Of a stretch of DNA of 64,000 bases, positions 12,631 to 26,900 are shown piece by piece (within the stretch, counting starts at the first letter, position 1; each line of letters begins with the position of its first letter). Position numbers and translations under genes: made by a program. The stretch comes from Sapria himalayana. Taxonomy: Eukaryota > Streptophyta > Magnoliopsida > Malpighiales > Rafflesiaceae. A model generated the notes under the pieces. The model searched no databases and had not been told where the DNA came from. It saw only the letters and a list, made by a program, of their open reading frames with translations. The stretch lies in the NCBI GenBank assembly GCA_029783825.1, contig JAREIK010002991.1:1759397-1823396 (forward strand), read 5' to 3'.

Positions 12631-15600
12631 GTACGTGTTCTTCTTTTCTCACAAACGGCAATAATAATATGGAAATGCTGCTTTGTATTTTTTTTTGTAA
12701 TTTTTCCTTTGTAAAAGTGTTATTATTTCCATTTGGATGGTTGATTTTGGGGAAGACGCGACGTATCGTTGTTTTCGTTGGAATCTGGTTCTTTAAATTT
12801 TGATTTAGTAATTCTTCCCAAATGCAAACATAGAACAACTGGAGAAATTAACGAATCTTCGTTGCTAGAGAATTTAATTGATTTGTTTCTCGCTGAAAAG
12901 TGAAACTACTGACATATACTCTCTTAGCACAGTCATACATGCTACCACGTCAAGTGATTTTTTCTCTCTGTTAAATGCAATACGAAGTGTGCTATTCATA
13001 ATTAATAAATGGTCCATCCAACACAACTGTTCAAGGTCGCGCCCACAGAACACATTCAATTGCTTCTCCCTACTGAGAACTAATATATTAAATCGCTTTC
13101 AATTCAAGTAAACATTAATCGGCTTACTTCACATCTAATTGCACATAAATTTAATGTTCACCTCATAGTTACCGCCAATTTTTTTTACATCATTGTTGTC
13201 AAATTAACTATCATCATGCTCCATGTCACCAGAAGAATCATAATTATGAAAGATGGACTTCATGCGTGCTTAGAATTTAGAGGTGAAACTTACACCTGCC
13301 ATCCGACTAACCCAGTTAGAGGTGTGTCAGATGGGCTGGGCGGCTTGGGCACGTCCTGGTTCAGCTTTTGCTTGGCCTTGCACGGCACGATACATAACCA
13401 TGCCTTGTGCTAGGTTGGGTTGCCCCATGGCATGATTCGTGTCATGATGGGCTAGCACGATCCATGTGCCAGTCCAATCTAAATCATTTTTTCCACAAAA
13501 ATCATAAAGCTCTATTTGTTGTGAATGTATTTTTTACTTTTATAAATAAATAGTTAAGTGATTCTTTTGGCTTTTTATTGCCTAAAAATCAATTAACATC
13601 TAAATTTTTTTTGATAATGGTGAGAATAAAGTAAATCATTTTATTTAGATTGGCAATAAATTGAGGATATTGAGGTCATTACTAGTGATACATACAAATA
13701 TATATATGATGATTATGATATGCATCTAGAGGTGTCAAATGAGCTGGACAGCTTGACCTTGGCCTGAAGCACGATCCTACTCAACTATGCCTAGTCCTCT
13801 GCCCGACACAACATGGTCTAGAATTGTGCTTGGGCTTGTGTTGGGCTGGCTTGAGGCACGACTCGTGCCATGCCGTGCTGAGGTAACCCGTGCCTCATGT
13901 GGAGATAGACACAACTCGATATCATACCTCGAAGGCACGGTTCATCAGCACGACTTGAATTATGCCCCGCCCCTAGCCCTTGATGGTCGGACCAGGATCT
14001 TAGGCTGGTGTTTGGACTTTGGAGTCTGAAGTCTGATTGACTGAATGCCAAACATGACCTTGATGCCTGACCTATGATCTACTGATTCCAGAAGCTGAAG
14101 CTTTTGGAATCTGTGATCATTGGGTCGAACAGACCCAATGGTCAAAAAAAATAATTGTGTTTTTAAATTTAAGCCATTGGATTCTGCGGCCTTAATTGCT
14201 AGGGGCAGAATCCGATAGTTGTCATGATTGTGCCCCTTTAATAATTAAAAAATTAAAAAAAATTAAAAAAAAATTAAAAATTATTTTTAAAATCTATATA
14301 TTACTTCCCTCATTCTTAATTTGTATCTCATATCTCTCACTCTCTCATATTATTTCTCCATTTTCTAATGGATCTTGTCTTTTTTTCTCTCTTTGTATCT
14401 TTTTTTGGTTTTGACTTTTGGGACTCGAGTGTGAAGTGTGGACTATCGATTATGTTGCGGACATCATAAAGAAAATGAGATTTTATATATTACATGTATT
14501 AATTTTTAAATTTTATTTTGTTTAGTTTTTTATTTTAATTTTGGTTAAAACTTGTAGTTTAATTAATATTAATTAATATATAATTTTTAAAACAAAAATT
14601 ACAATATAATTAATAAATTAATAAAGTAATAAAGTAATAAAGTAATAAATTAATAAATTAATAAATTAATAAATTAATAAATTAATAAATTAATAAATTA
14701 ATAAATTAATAAATTAATAAATTAATAAATTAATAAATTAATAAATTAATAAATTAATAAATTAATAAATTAATAAATTAATTAAAAATTCAAATAATAA
14801 ATAATAATTTTAATGATGATAATGAAATAAAATTAATCGTACACATTACAAATTTTAATATGAATAACGATAATCCAACGGAAAGGTTCGAGACCATCAA
14901 ATTTTTTTTTCCGGTTGTCTTGACTTAAAATTTAAAAAATAAAAAATTAAAAAAAAATTAATAGTTTGAGCTCACTTTAATATAATATAATATAAAAATA
15001 TTATGGGTGTCGATAAAGAATCGTCACAATATAAATATTATAAAATAATATTAACCCATAAGAGTTTATGTGGGATTGGACACCTTAAGAGGTATGCCTA
15101 ACTATGTATAAAAAATGATACATTAGATCCTGTATAGTGTTTAAAAAAATGTAAACGAGGCACAACTTGGAGTGAGCCTTAGGGTGAGGCATGCACAAAA
15201 TGCCTCTAGGCACATGAAAAAAGGTGATGCACTTGATAGGCATTCACCTTTTTTTGTGACATTTTGAGTTGCGTTTAAAATGTGTCTTTCACGTCTTGAA
15301 GAAAGCAAATGCCTATGGGATGTCATCAAAAAAAAGTTTTGACTCCGAAGCCTAGACAGTGATGATTGATTTTTTGGCATTACTAAAAAATTTCGACGCC
15401 GACACCGAAGCCGATACCGATGCTCATCACTCAAAATTCTTGATTTTTTTGGTAGGGTTTCATATAATCTGATTTTTTGGCACTGCTTCATATAGAGTTG
15501 TATCATCCAACTCCCAACAAATTCAAGCATTATCGGATCAAATGATTTTTTCATATTCATACAAAAAGAAGCTTAATGAAGTATTAAGTAAGTACACAAA

Positions 15601-18600
15601 AATTGAAGTTAAAAATTTGATTTAATTTAATAAAAAAATTTATAATATTTATACCTAATTATTAATTTATATTTTTTATAAGGTATAAGCGGAGGCAAAT
15701 ACAAAGAGAAAAAGTTCAATTTGATACAAATTGTTGAAGGTGAAAATTTAGATAAAATGAGAATATATGACAATGAATATTGTCCTACGTGTGATATATT
15801 AGATGAGGATGATGATGCCCTTGAAGAGGAAAATTTAATTTGAAAGAATTTATTTTAATTCTTATTTTATGATTTTGTAATGGTTTTTTATGAAACTGAT
15901 AAATTAATATGTTTTTTTATAATTCTAATAAATTATTTTCTTATTTTTATTTATACTATTTTATTTTATATATTTTAAAATATTAATTACTTATATATTA
16001 TGATGCTCAAAAAATCTATGTATCAATTCCTTGAGGCTTTTGTCTCATCTCACGAAAATAAAGATGTCTCGCCTTATGTTTTTTTCTTTAATACTTTGAT
16101 CTTCGGCAAATTCAACTTAGTAATGGGTTTTTTGAGGCTAAATTAAATTTATCCTCAATGTTGACCCCCTTTATATATTGCGAGTAAGAGAGAGAATACA
16201 TGATCAAACTGATCACTATGATGAGTTTTTCGATTAGATTTTTAGAAGATTCAAGGGTAGTCAGTATCATGCAGACTTAATTTTAATCTACTTATCGTAG
16301 GATTTCTAAGTCAATATCTAAGAATGATATAATAAAATACGATAATTTAGAAAAAAAAATAATTAATGAATTTAAGAATTATAGTTGAGTGATGTTCGTG
16401 ATATCCGATATTTGGACTAGTCACCATGACTTATTTTATGCATACCTTACCGCTCACATATAGTTCAAAATTAACAAAAAATAAAAAAAATATTAGGATT
16501 CTTAGAGATTTTTTATCCGTATAATGATACAGTCATTTATGAGTGCATGATGAGAATTTTTAAAGAATATAATCTTCAAAATAAAATATATAATATCATA
16601 TTCGATAATATATCTAACAATAAAATTGCCATTAACATGTTTTTTTATATTATTAAAGACGAGTCATTATGAGAGATTTTATATGTTAGATGTATGTGTC
16701 ATATCATTAATCTCATAATACATGTGAGGATAAAAGTTATTTTTTTCACTTTAGAAAATATACGTAACTCACTAAAATTTTTTTGTACTTCTCGTCGACA
16801 ACATGATTTTGGTAGTCCCTATTTGTTTGTTGGTCTAATGTAGAAGAAATTTTATTTGGATAAAAATATCGTTGGAATTATACATATCTATTGTTGGAAC
16901 CATGTATTGGATACGAACATGTGATATCCGATTTCATAAGCTCTCTTGATCATATTCTTTGTTGCTTAAGAGTCTGATTCATCTCCTATTCTTTTAGTTC
17001 ATCTGCCACAGAGCGAGGGTGTAAGGTTAAGTAAGGGTATTTTGTTTCAACTAGGGCTGCTCGCAAATAAAATTTCTTAAATAGTAAAAGTTGAAGAACT
17101 TATTATTGATGATACTGACTGAAATATATGAATATTATTTATGAAATTCGTAAAGATTTTTTATGACACAATGAAAATGTATTCGTTAGTTTATATTCAC
17201 ATATTTACGTTGCACTCAGGTGTATATGCAACATATTAGCATGTTTATGAAGTTTAGAGATGAAATAATTTTTAGTGATATTGTTGTTGAGATGAAAATT
17301 AAGTATTTAAAGTATCAGTCTACTATTTTATTTTTTTATTATCTAATTGCCTACATTGACCCTAAGATTAAGGTGGAAGGGGTATAAAATATTTTGACAT
17401 ACATATCATTGTGTATGAACTAGGAAGATCAACTTGAAGGGTTTATTTAGGAGAAGTAGACTGAGCTATTTACATACTATAATACTAGGTATGGTGGTAA
17501 AAGTAGTGAAACTCCGAATATGGACATAGATATCATATTCAGAGATGATGACTTCTCTATTCAATTAGCTAGTGAGAAATGATGGGGTGAATCATTGAAT
17601 ATTATTGTGCTGTTTTGGTACTTAGATACTAATTACAGTTTAATCTTATCATATATTGATAATAAGAACATTGATATTTTGCAGTAGTGAAAATCATATG
17701 AGTCTACTTATTCCGTATTGTATAAGATAACACAAGATTTACTAATTCTTCAGGTGTTGAGCATAGTATTGCAGCTTATTTTTTCTGTTGCAGTGAATAT
17801 AATTTCAGATAGGATATTGAGATACAATTAAATATTATTGATGTATTAACATGCATGAAAGATTGAGAGGATTCTCGCTTGGGCATCCAAGATCGTGTTA
17901 TAACTGCAACAAGAGAAAAAGAATTGGTTGCTGATGATGATTCGTGAGATTTTGATGATGATTGATGACTGAGATCGAGGCTACTCACTATTGTACTGCT
18001 TACGGCCTATTGCTAGTGTTACTATCATATGTCGATGAAATTAATCATTTTTGGATTGTCTTTGTTTATTTATTATCATTTGAGCTTGTTATTTTTTTTT
18101 GTTATTTTGTTTTTTATTTATTTAGATATTTATGAGATTGATATTTTATGTTTATGAGTTTATCTTTTAATGTTTTAATCTAGTTTTATTATTTTATAAT
18201 TTATATGTATTTTTAGTTGTTAGTTATGACATGTTACTTATGATAGTAATTTTAATTTTTTGTTGTAATAATATAATTAATTATTTAGTTTAGTATTAAA
18301 ATTTTAAATTTATAATATTTTTGAAATTTGGGATGACCCAATTTTGAATTGGCCGAAACAGCTTGACCTGACTCGACTCGACAAGTCCAGGAATAACCTT
18401 GCCTGAACCTGGTACAAGGTGGGTCGGTGGGTTGTGCTGGGATGCCACTTCTCAAGTTGTGCCGTGCCTGGCATTGCATAGTGGCCTAATTGGGCCACCA
18501 AAAAATAGGTTAGCCTAGCCTGTTCGACACCACTATTCGTATACATATGTACTACCATACTATATATACTGATTGATGATGATAATTCATGCTATTTTAA

Positions 18601-20892
18601 TTTTAATTTTTTTGACATTATATGATATTTTTTTTTGTTTTTTGATTCTTGCTAGTTATGTTTATTGATTCATCATCTTGTTATGTTATTTATCATATTG
18701 ATATTATGTTTATGAATTATTTTTTTATTCAAGTGATTTTTCATTTTATTTTGTATAAAATATAAAAATATAATTTCATAATATTGTAATTTTGCACCAT
18801 AAATAAATATAAAATTCAAATTTTAATATATATTAACTTTAGGCATGACCCAATACAATCCGGCATGGTCTTACATGACCCAGCATGAATATGCTCGGTT
18901 GTAAGTCAAACGTGCTGGGTCAGGATGACATGATCCTTTTGATATTTCTATAGGGGGTAATATAAGAAATGATGTCATTATCTATATCTATATGAATATA
19001 TGCAAGAACACAATATAAAAGATTAACTTTTTCATGAATATCAAGTGTAAATCTCTTTTGTGACAAGATGCTATTTTTCATAAAATAAGTAATTTATATG
19101 CTAAGAATTATTTGAGTCTCCAAGGTTATTCACTTGAAATTATATCTGAAGGTATTTATTAAGTTGATTAATTTTCAATTTATTCTTTCATAATCATAAT
19201 ATTATCTACATAAATAATTAATTAAAATTATTTTATTATCATGAATCTCTTGGAAGAATAAAAAAAATCAATGATGCACTTGTATAACACTAATTTATAA
19301 AATTTATAAATTATATCTAATTGTACCGCTCGAAGTCCAATTAGTTGTTTTATATGTAATTTATTCTTAAGATCATCATGAAGAAATATATTATTTATGT
19401 TCAATTATTATATCATTTAATTATGAGATATTACAGGAAAAATAAGAATATGCATTAAAATTATTTTGATCATTGCTGTGTAAGTATCTTGATAGTCCAA
19501 ACAAAATGTATGAGTGTATTTCTTTGCTTCAAGTGTTATTTTAAGGTGATCTATCTTTCTATGTGGACTTATCTTCATAGGGAACACCCATTTTTAACCA
19601 ATAAGGGATTCTCAAAGTTCGTGATATTAGTTTTCAGGTTTCATTATAGTAGAGAGCATGTATTCTTTCATCATGGTCTAATATCATATTGGATGAGATA
19701 TTATTTCAGAATAAAATTTGAATGTCTTAGTATAATAAAGTGAAACAATAAAAGAAATAAAAAAAGAAATAATGTAAGTGTACAATAAAATTTATGAAAT
19801 TTAGTATTGAATGCAACTCATCTGTCCCTTTCGAAGAGCTATCATACAATCAATATTAGAGGGACTAGTTGTAAGATTGTTTGACTCATCGATAGTTTCA
19901 TCTCTAGACTAAGAAGACGTAGTATATATCTCTCTCCTGATATATACTATACATCATAGGTGGTTAAGTCTCCTAGTTTTCGATTCTATATAAGTATGTA
20001 ATGATGCAAATTGTTGTACTACCTTATCATCTGGGTATGAATAAAATTTTCATACTCTAATAATCTCACCCTCTTCAGTCTCAATATTTAAATTTATTGA
20101 TATGTATGAGACTCTATGGGAATAATATCATACATAGTATTAACATACTTAGATATAGTATATAAGTGTCTCTATCTCTCTCTATTAATTAGTGATATAA
20201 ATAGGCCATAAGGTTACATATAAGGGAGAAAGGTTAATGTATCCATGTGTAATATATAAATAGGCCATAGTGTCTCTATCTCTCATTTGTCCCTTTTCTA
20301 AGGCTCAATAAATATGTCTAGAAAAAAAAACTAATATCAATACTCACTAAAATCATAAAAGTCTTCGATGAAAAATATTTATATCCTTTTTGAGTACTAG
20401 AGGATCTAAGAAAGATGTATCTCAAGGCTCTATATATCAACTTCTCTTGTAATGGGGAGCGATGCAGAACAAAAATAATATATTCAAAAAATTTGAGAGA
20501 CAAGTTAAATAGTATTTCTTTAGGATATAAGATCTAAAAGGGTATGTACTTAAAAGGACAAAAAAAATATCTGATTGATGAAATAGATTATTGTTAAAAT
20601 TATTTTGCCTCAACTATTTTAGAATTTTTTTTTAAAATAAAAATATTTGAGTTATTTCAATCAGATATATAATTCTTTCCTCCGCAATTTTATTATGTTT
20701 GGTTGTGCTAGCACAAGAAATCAGAATTATAATTTCATAACATATATAGTAAGTATTAAATTAGTCTGATATATATTCTAATATATTGTTATTTTTTAAT
20801 TTTTTAATATTTTTATTAATTTGGATTTTTATTATTTTATAAAAGATTCTAAAAATATAAAGAATTTATGATTTGTCATGAAATATATATAC

Positions 20893-20932
<40 letters not shown>

Positions 20933-23900
20933 AAGATTGAATTTATGATTTATGAAATATAAAGAAATGATTTATCAATAAAAGTGATTGGGTACTTAAA
21001 ATTTCTATCTGATTGAATCTCTACTAAGCCTTCATTTGTTTGTTTTGTTAGATTGAATGAGTTCATACTTTTTATTGAAACCATACTAGCTTGTGGGATA
21101 TGAAGTTATGATAAACTTTATTAGCTGACATATTTTATATTTTAGGTTCGAAATAGTCTTATGATTAGGATAAAATATTATTAACTTGTCTAGTGATATG
21201 AGTGACCAAACTAAGAATGCATACGTAATGAATCAAAAACACTCAAACATTTATAATGAGATTTTAACATTGAAAATAGAATATATAATCCAGTTTGTTT
21301 AATCTCAAGCGAAGTCTTACTCAAAGTCTTCTGATCTAGTAGAAGAAAAATTAAAGTTAGAGATGAATTATATAAAAATACAACTCACATAAATAAAATT
21401 ACTAGGATAATTAGGAATAAATAAGACACGAGGAAGTAATAAAGAATCAAAATGAATTATCATATTTATTGACTTTCAAATATTTTTTATTGATTATAAT
21501 AATATTTTCAGAATAAGAAAAAAATACAAAGAATAAAATGTGATTTCTAGTGATGTAATTGTTTGTTTTTGTGATGATAAAGTAAGAGTTTGAATTGAGA
21601 GTACAAGTGAAATAACTAGTGATTTATAAAAGAAGAGAATTGTATGTTTGCCTTAGATGAACTCTATGCGGATCTCTAAATAACTTTGTTAATTAGTCTG
21701 TCTTTCTTGGTACTATATAATGTTTTTGATTTTTTCATTGGAAATAATATTTAATAATTATTTATGGTGTGATCTATTATATTGTAATGAGTATATTGAA
21801 CGGAGATCCTTCTCCATCTATCTATGATATGATAATCCATAAAATGTCACAAAACTATAGTTCTTCTAAAAATAAAAAGTAATTATTGCTAATTTTGTTT
21901 TTTTTTTAAATCTTGTTTTTTAACAAATCTTTCAAAACTCTAGTTAGGGTTTCTACCCAAAGCATCACCATGAATGATAAATCAATATTCACTATTATTT
22001 TTCTTCGTGCGCTATCATGTGTTGTCTAGGGTTTGATAAACAAAAAATAGCCACCGCACATTGCATGCCACCACCACATGCCACTCGCTATCATCACATG
22101 TGTATAGTTCAACACGTTCATGCATGCCTTCTTTGTCAGGATCAGAACTAAAATTTTCAAGAAAATAAAGAAACAATCATCCTAAAAATCATAAATATAT
22201 CTAACATATCACATATGCTATCTCTTACTTAAAAAAAATCTACACCTCAAGTGCACCTTATGCCTCTAGGTTGCAAGAAATTTTTGTGTCTCGATGCGTA
22301 TTGTTCTTCAATATATATGAGCAGGGCTAACTGATTGTGATGCCAAATATTAAAAATACCAAATATTTTGATGCCCAACCTTAGGGAAAACATATTGCCC
22401 ACATGATCTTGTCGTTGTTACTGCCTTGCATTGGTAATGCTGAAAACATAAAAAAAAAACTAAAATAACATTTTTATTTTTTTATTCTAATTCAGCTCTA
22501 ATTAACAAACATAAATTGAAATTAATAATATCTGATGCAAAATATCATATATTAAATGGCCTTATATAAATGTAAGGATATTTAATTGATGAGAATAAAA
22601 CCTGCATACATCTCAATCTTAGAAACCAAAAATTGATTGGTGCCCCCACATGTTGTGTCCTCATCAAAAATAATTATAAAATAAATAAAAATTACAAAAA
22701 TCAGCATATATCTGAAGCTTAGAAATCTAAAGCTGTGGTACCACTTAACTTTGGAGAATAAAACCTCAAAATTGTATACAACTTGTTTAAGAATTAAAGA
22801 AAAAAAGTATTGCAAAATAAATATCCAAGAAGAATTTATGTTCATGATTGCCCAACAAGCAATATTGTATTTAGTTGGTTTTGTTTGCTATCACTTTATT
22901 TAGAAAGTGTTTTCTATGCTTCATCAATTTGTTCATGGGCTGATCATTAAAGACCCTACAGGCCAATACATCTTCATCCAATTTTCTAGCAGTCACCTAA
23001 AAAGTGTGCTTATGCTTGTTTATCACATTCAAAAATTATTATGCATGTGTGTGTGCTGAGGTATCCAGGTGCACTTATTTTTTTTTTTTGCTTGGTTGTG
23101 CCTTGAGAGTAATAATTGAGGCATGCTTTCAACAATTGTGCGACAACTTAATTTATTTTTGTTTTAGTTCTATTTTGTTGATCGCATCTCTTTGATATTT
23201 CAGCAACATAGAGCAAATGATAGAGAATCTATATCGAGTTTCAATGGAGGTTCCTTTTTTGTAAGATTTTTTTTTTCCTTTTAATTTTTTTCTGAACTTA
23301 CTTTTGGGTGTAATAATCTTGTTATGCCATTTAATTTTATTACTATTATGAAAATCTACATGTGTTATCAATTATATTGCATTCCATAAATAAATATGTA
23401 ACCAAACATTTTGTGGGCAATTACATCCTACTTGTTTACTCAATGTTGTTTTTATAAAGAAAATTTTGACTTCTCACTCATATGTTTAATGTAATTATTT
23501 ATGTCTTTGTATTTTTATGTGTTTTTATGTGTATTTGTTAGTAATGACTTGGTGTGTCATTATACAAATACTAATATATCAGATCTTATAAGAATTTTAA
23601 AGTTTAATATATTTGAGCAAGAGTAATAGATGAATGATTGATTACTTAAAAAATTCTTGTGTTGCACACATATGTATGAGGTTATGTTTCAGCGTGATAA
23701 TAAATATCTTTGTTAAAGGATACCAAGTCTCGAGTTCGAGACTCATCAAACGTAGTCTCTTTGATATTTGTAGGTAATACTATTGAGATATTAACCTCTC
23801 ATATATTTTGTGCTAAACTGAAATTTTGTGCAATGAGTATGATCTCCTCCCCAACAAGACCTCCTCAAAGTGATATTTCTTAATTTTCTATCATTGTAGT

Positions 23901-26900
23901 GGCAACATCTTTGAATGCATCTTCAAATAGGTATACTTACCCTAAGCATGTTTAATCATCTCAAATTGGAGTCCTCACATGATTGATATTATTCACTTGG
24001 GTAACTTTTTTGTTCATTAGTCAGTTGGTGTACATTATCTTGTCGAATGCTTTTTAGTTGAACATCTTGTGATTGAGATAAGATAATTTGTCTTAGGTGG
24101 ACTCTTGCTTGATAATGCTTCCAAGGCCTATGCTTTCGTTGGCTATGACAATATGTTGTGCCATTAATAGATAAACTGATTGGGTGAAAATTCATTTTAA
24201 TTTGTGGAAGTCAGCTTTCAAATCATTAATGATATCATCACCTTGAAATGCTCGGTGAGGTGAGCGAGATAAAATAGATTATAAAAAAGCTAACATGCAC
24301 TATGTAGAGGTAATTTTCTAAATTTTTATCAAAACTATTATAGTTTTTTGTTTATTTGTTAATTTTATTTTTTTAACGAGAGTACCTAATATGTGAGATA
24401 CCTTAGTCACATTTATTTTGTATTTATATGTTAGTTTTTCTTTGGTTATTCATTAGTATATTTCCTATCTTGCCTTTCAATTATATTAAGATTTACTAAT
24501 TTGTTTTTCGTGTGTTATGTTTTCTTCATAAACATTATTATTATTTTTTAAATCTAGCATAAAAATTACAATATGATCGACTTACTTACATGGACTACCT
24601 CTTTGAATGTATTTCATGTGTCTTATGATGAAAAAAAATATAAGAGTTCCATATATAATAATGCATGATTTAGTGATTGGAGTTTTATAAACCTAAGCTC
24701 TAGAGATTCGAGCTATAACAAATAGAATCATATATGAGAATTTGAACAAAAATTTTATACTATTGGGATCAAGAGGGCGAACATAACTACTACCTAGTAG
24801 TTCTTCCTTGTTTGATATTTTTTTATTTAATTCTTGATAATTTGATCTTCTACCTATCATGTATATGTTGGATGACCTGCTAAAGATATTAAAAGAAAAT
24901 TAGTGCAAATATAACAATACAGTGGGCACATTGATGTAGTGCGCAACACGCGTATAAATTGTCACACTAGAATCAAGCATCATCGCGCTTGGTTTGCAAT
25001 AAGGGTAAAAGATCCTTGCAAGATGACATATTTGCAGATGATGAATTGTTCAAATCATAGGAGAATCAATAAGACAATTAATGTTTGATCGATTAAGTGC
25101 TGCTAATAATGACATGCTGAATAAATCAAGGAGAGGGACAAAAGAGTATTCTTCATTGAAATCATGCTCATGATATTGAGAAACATAGCAACTTGATGTT
25201 CTTAATGGAAGAACTGACACATGAAAGGACATTGCTTTGAGTAGAATTGTAGCAATTTTAGGTTGAATCAAGTTCATCCATCAATTATATACATTATAGT
25301 CTCATAGATGACCATTTACATTTCAGAGAGTGACTGATACATCGAATAAGGAATGCTACAGTCAGAGGTTGTTGATAAAAATTAAAGTTTAAAAAGACAA
25401 AAGCGTAAGATGAGATATTTTTGTCTTTGTGAGGTGAGACGTAAGCCTCGAGACATTGATGTGTTAATGCATAAATATATTTAATTAATATTTTAAAATA
25501 TATAAAATAAAATAATATAAATTAAAACATAAAAAAATCAAAGTTTTAAAAAGTATTTTTATGATGCGCCTTTACTATAAATATAATTAATAAATATTTT
25601 ATAATATATTATAAATAAAATAAAATAGTATAAAATATTTTAATAAATATTTTATAATATATTAAATTTTAGTAAATTTAAAATTATTTTATAATTATCA
25701 AATTATAAATTTAAATTTATTTTTTTATTAATAAATAGTAAGGAATACTAGGAGCCTCTCTCATTTCCCTCGTCCTTGCCATTGCCTCTCGTCCTCGCTC
25801 TCGCCCTCGCTTTCGCCATTGCCTCATGCCCTTGCCTCTCATCATCGCTCTTGCCCTTTCCTCTCGCCCTTGCCCCTCTTCCCTGCTTCATGGCAAGCTC
25901 GATAGAGCTTTTCGGAGGTCCTCGTTGGAACTTCGTAGAGTTCCAACTAGCTTCATCGTGAAGCTTCTTTGAATTCCATGATTTTTTTAAAAATTTTGAG
26001 GTATTTTTATAATGCCTCGCGTTGATATCGAGTCACGTCTTAAAAATATTTATTAAAATTTTGATAAAATCATGATAGTGCTGATTGATAGTGTTGATCG
26101 GATAGAGAAGCACAATAGATTTGTGATAGATTTAATGCATTGGCAGATGGGGCTTCCCTTGGAAGCTATTAATTCTTTTGGACACATTCTATCTCGATTC
26201 TCGATCACTTGGTGTCACGATGATGACGATGGAAGATATTTTGTTCTCAATGAAAGCTTATCCAATCATGCATGTATGGTTGTTCTTTGAAGATAAAGGC
26301 ACCTATAATGTGATTGTGGAGTGGGCATGATTCGACATTATAAAGCCATTTCATCACCTTATCATCATAATATTAACTACTTGACTAATAAAGGATAAGT
26401 GGATCTTCACTATTTTTAGTTGAATATTTGTCAATGTTACCAATTTTTGCTGCAATTCTAGTGAAAACGAGCATCCTTAATGGAGGTTGAGTTGTTGGGT
26501 CAAAACCTCAATATCAATCATTATTGACTAGCAAACAACAAGTGAAAGAATGAGATATGTTGATTGTGGCATGTTAGAAAGGGTGAATATAGTTAGTGTT
26601 ATAAAATAATGTTGAAAAATAAATATAATAATACTAATAAAAAAAGTCATATATTAAATGGTATTATATAATAAACAAAAGTAATTGGGGCAACTCTTAG
26701 TTAGAGTGTCTCATCAAGTATAAAAAATAAAAAAAATAAAAAAAATAAAAAAAATAAAAAAATAATTAGAAACCTATAATATACTATGTCAAGTTGATGC
26801 TTACTAGTTCATAATATCAAGTTAGAGGAAAGAAATGTAAGTTAAGGATTTTTTAATATTTTCATAAAAATGTTTATTAATCACAATTGTCTGAATGTAT

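Larger units (their letters stand above)
13727..18535 (+). mobile_element. A4: decayed family A hAT, plus orientation
   Basis: It starts TAGAGGTGTCAAATGAGC with a GC-rich block to about 14020 and ends in a GC-rich block closing TTCGACACCACTA. The length of 4.8 kb reflects an (AATTAATA)n expansion and a nested about 1-kb insertion (about 15120-16110); without them it is near 3.6 kb. Its coding remnants match A2 and A9. I could not find a convincing 8-bp target duplication (TATGCATC versus TTCGTATA). Confidence 0.7.

Noticed and set aside
15141..15560. 139-codon minus-strand open frame
   Set aside because: It lies in the terminal part of element D, has no recognisable motif, and is on the strand opposite to the coding-like tail.
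13719..18543. Target duplication for A4 (TATGCATC versus TTCGTATA)
   Set aside because: Too few matches to count; the ends are placed by terminal motifs only.
23690..23760. Possible SINE B-box (AGTTCGAGAC) near 23735
   Set aside because: No matching A-box at the expected distance, no poly-A or poly-T tail and no target duplication were found.
26072..26290. 72-codon plus-strand open frame in intron 1
   Set aside because: No recognisable domain and no supporting context.
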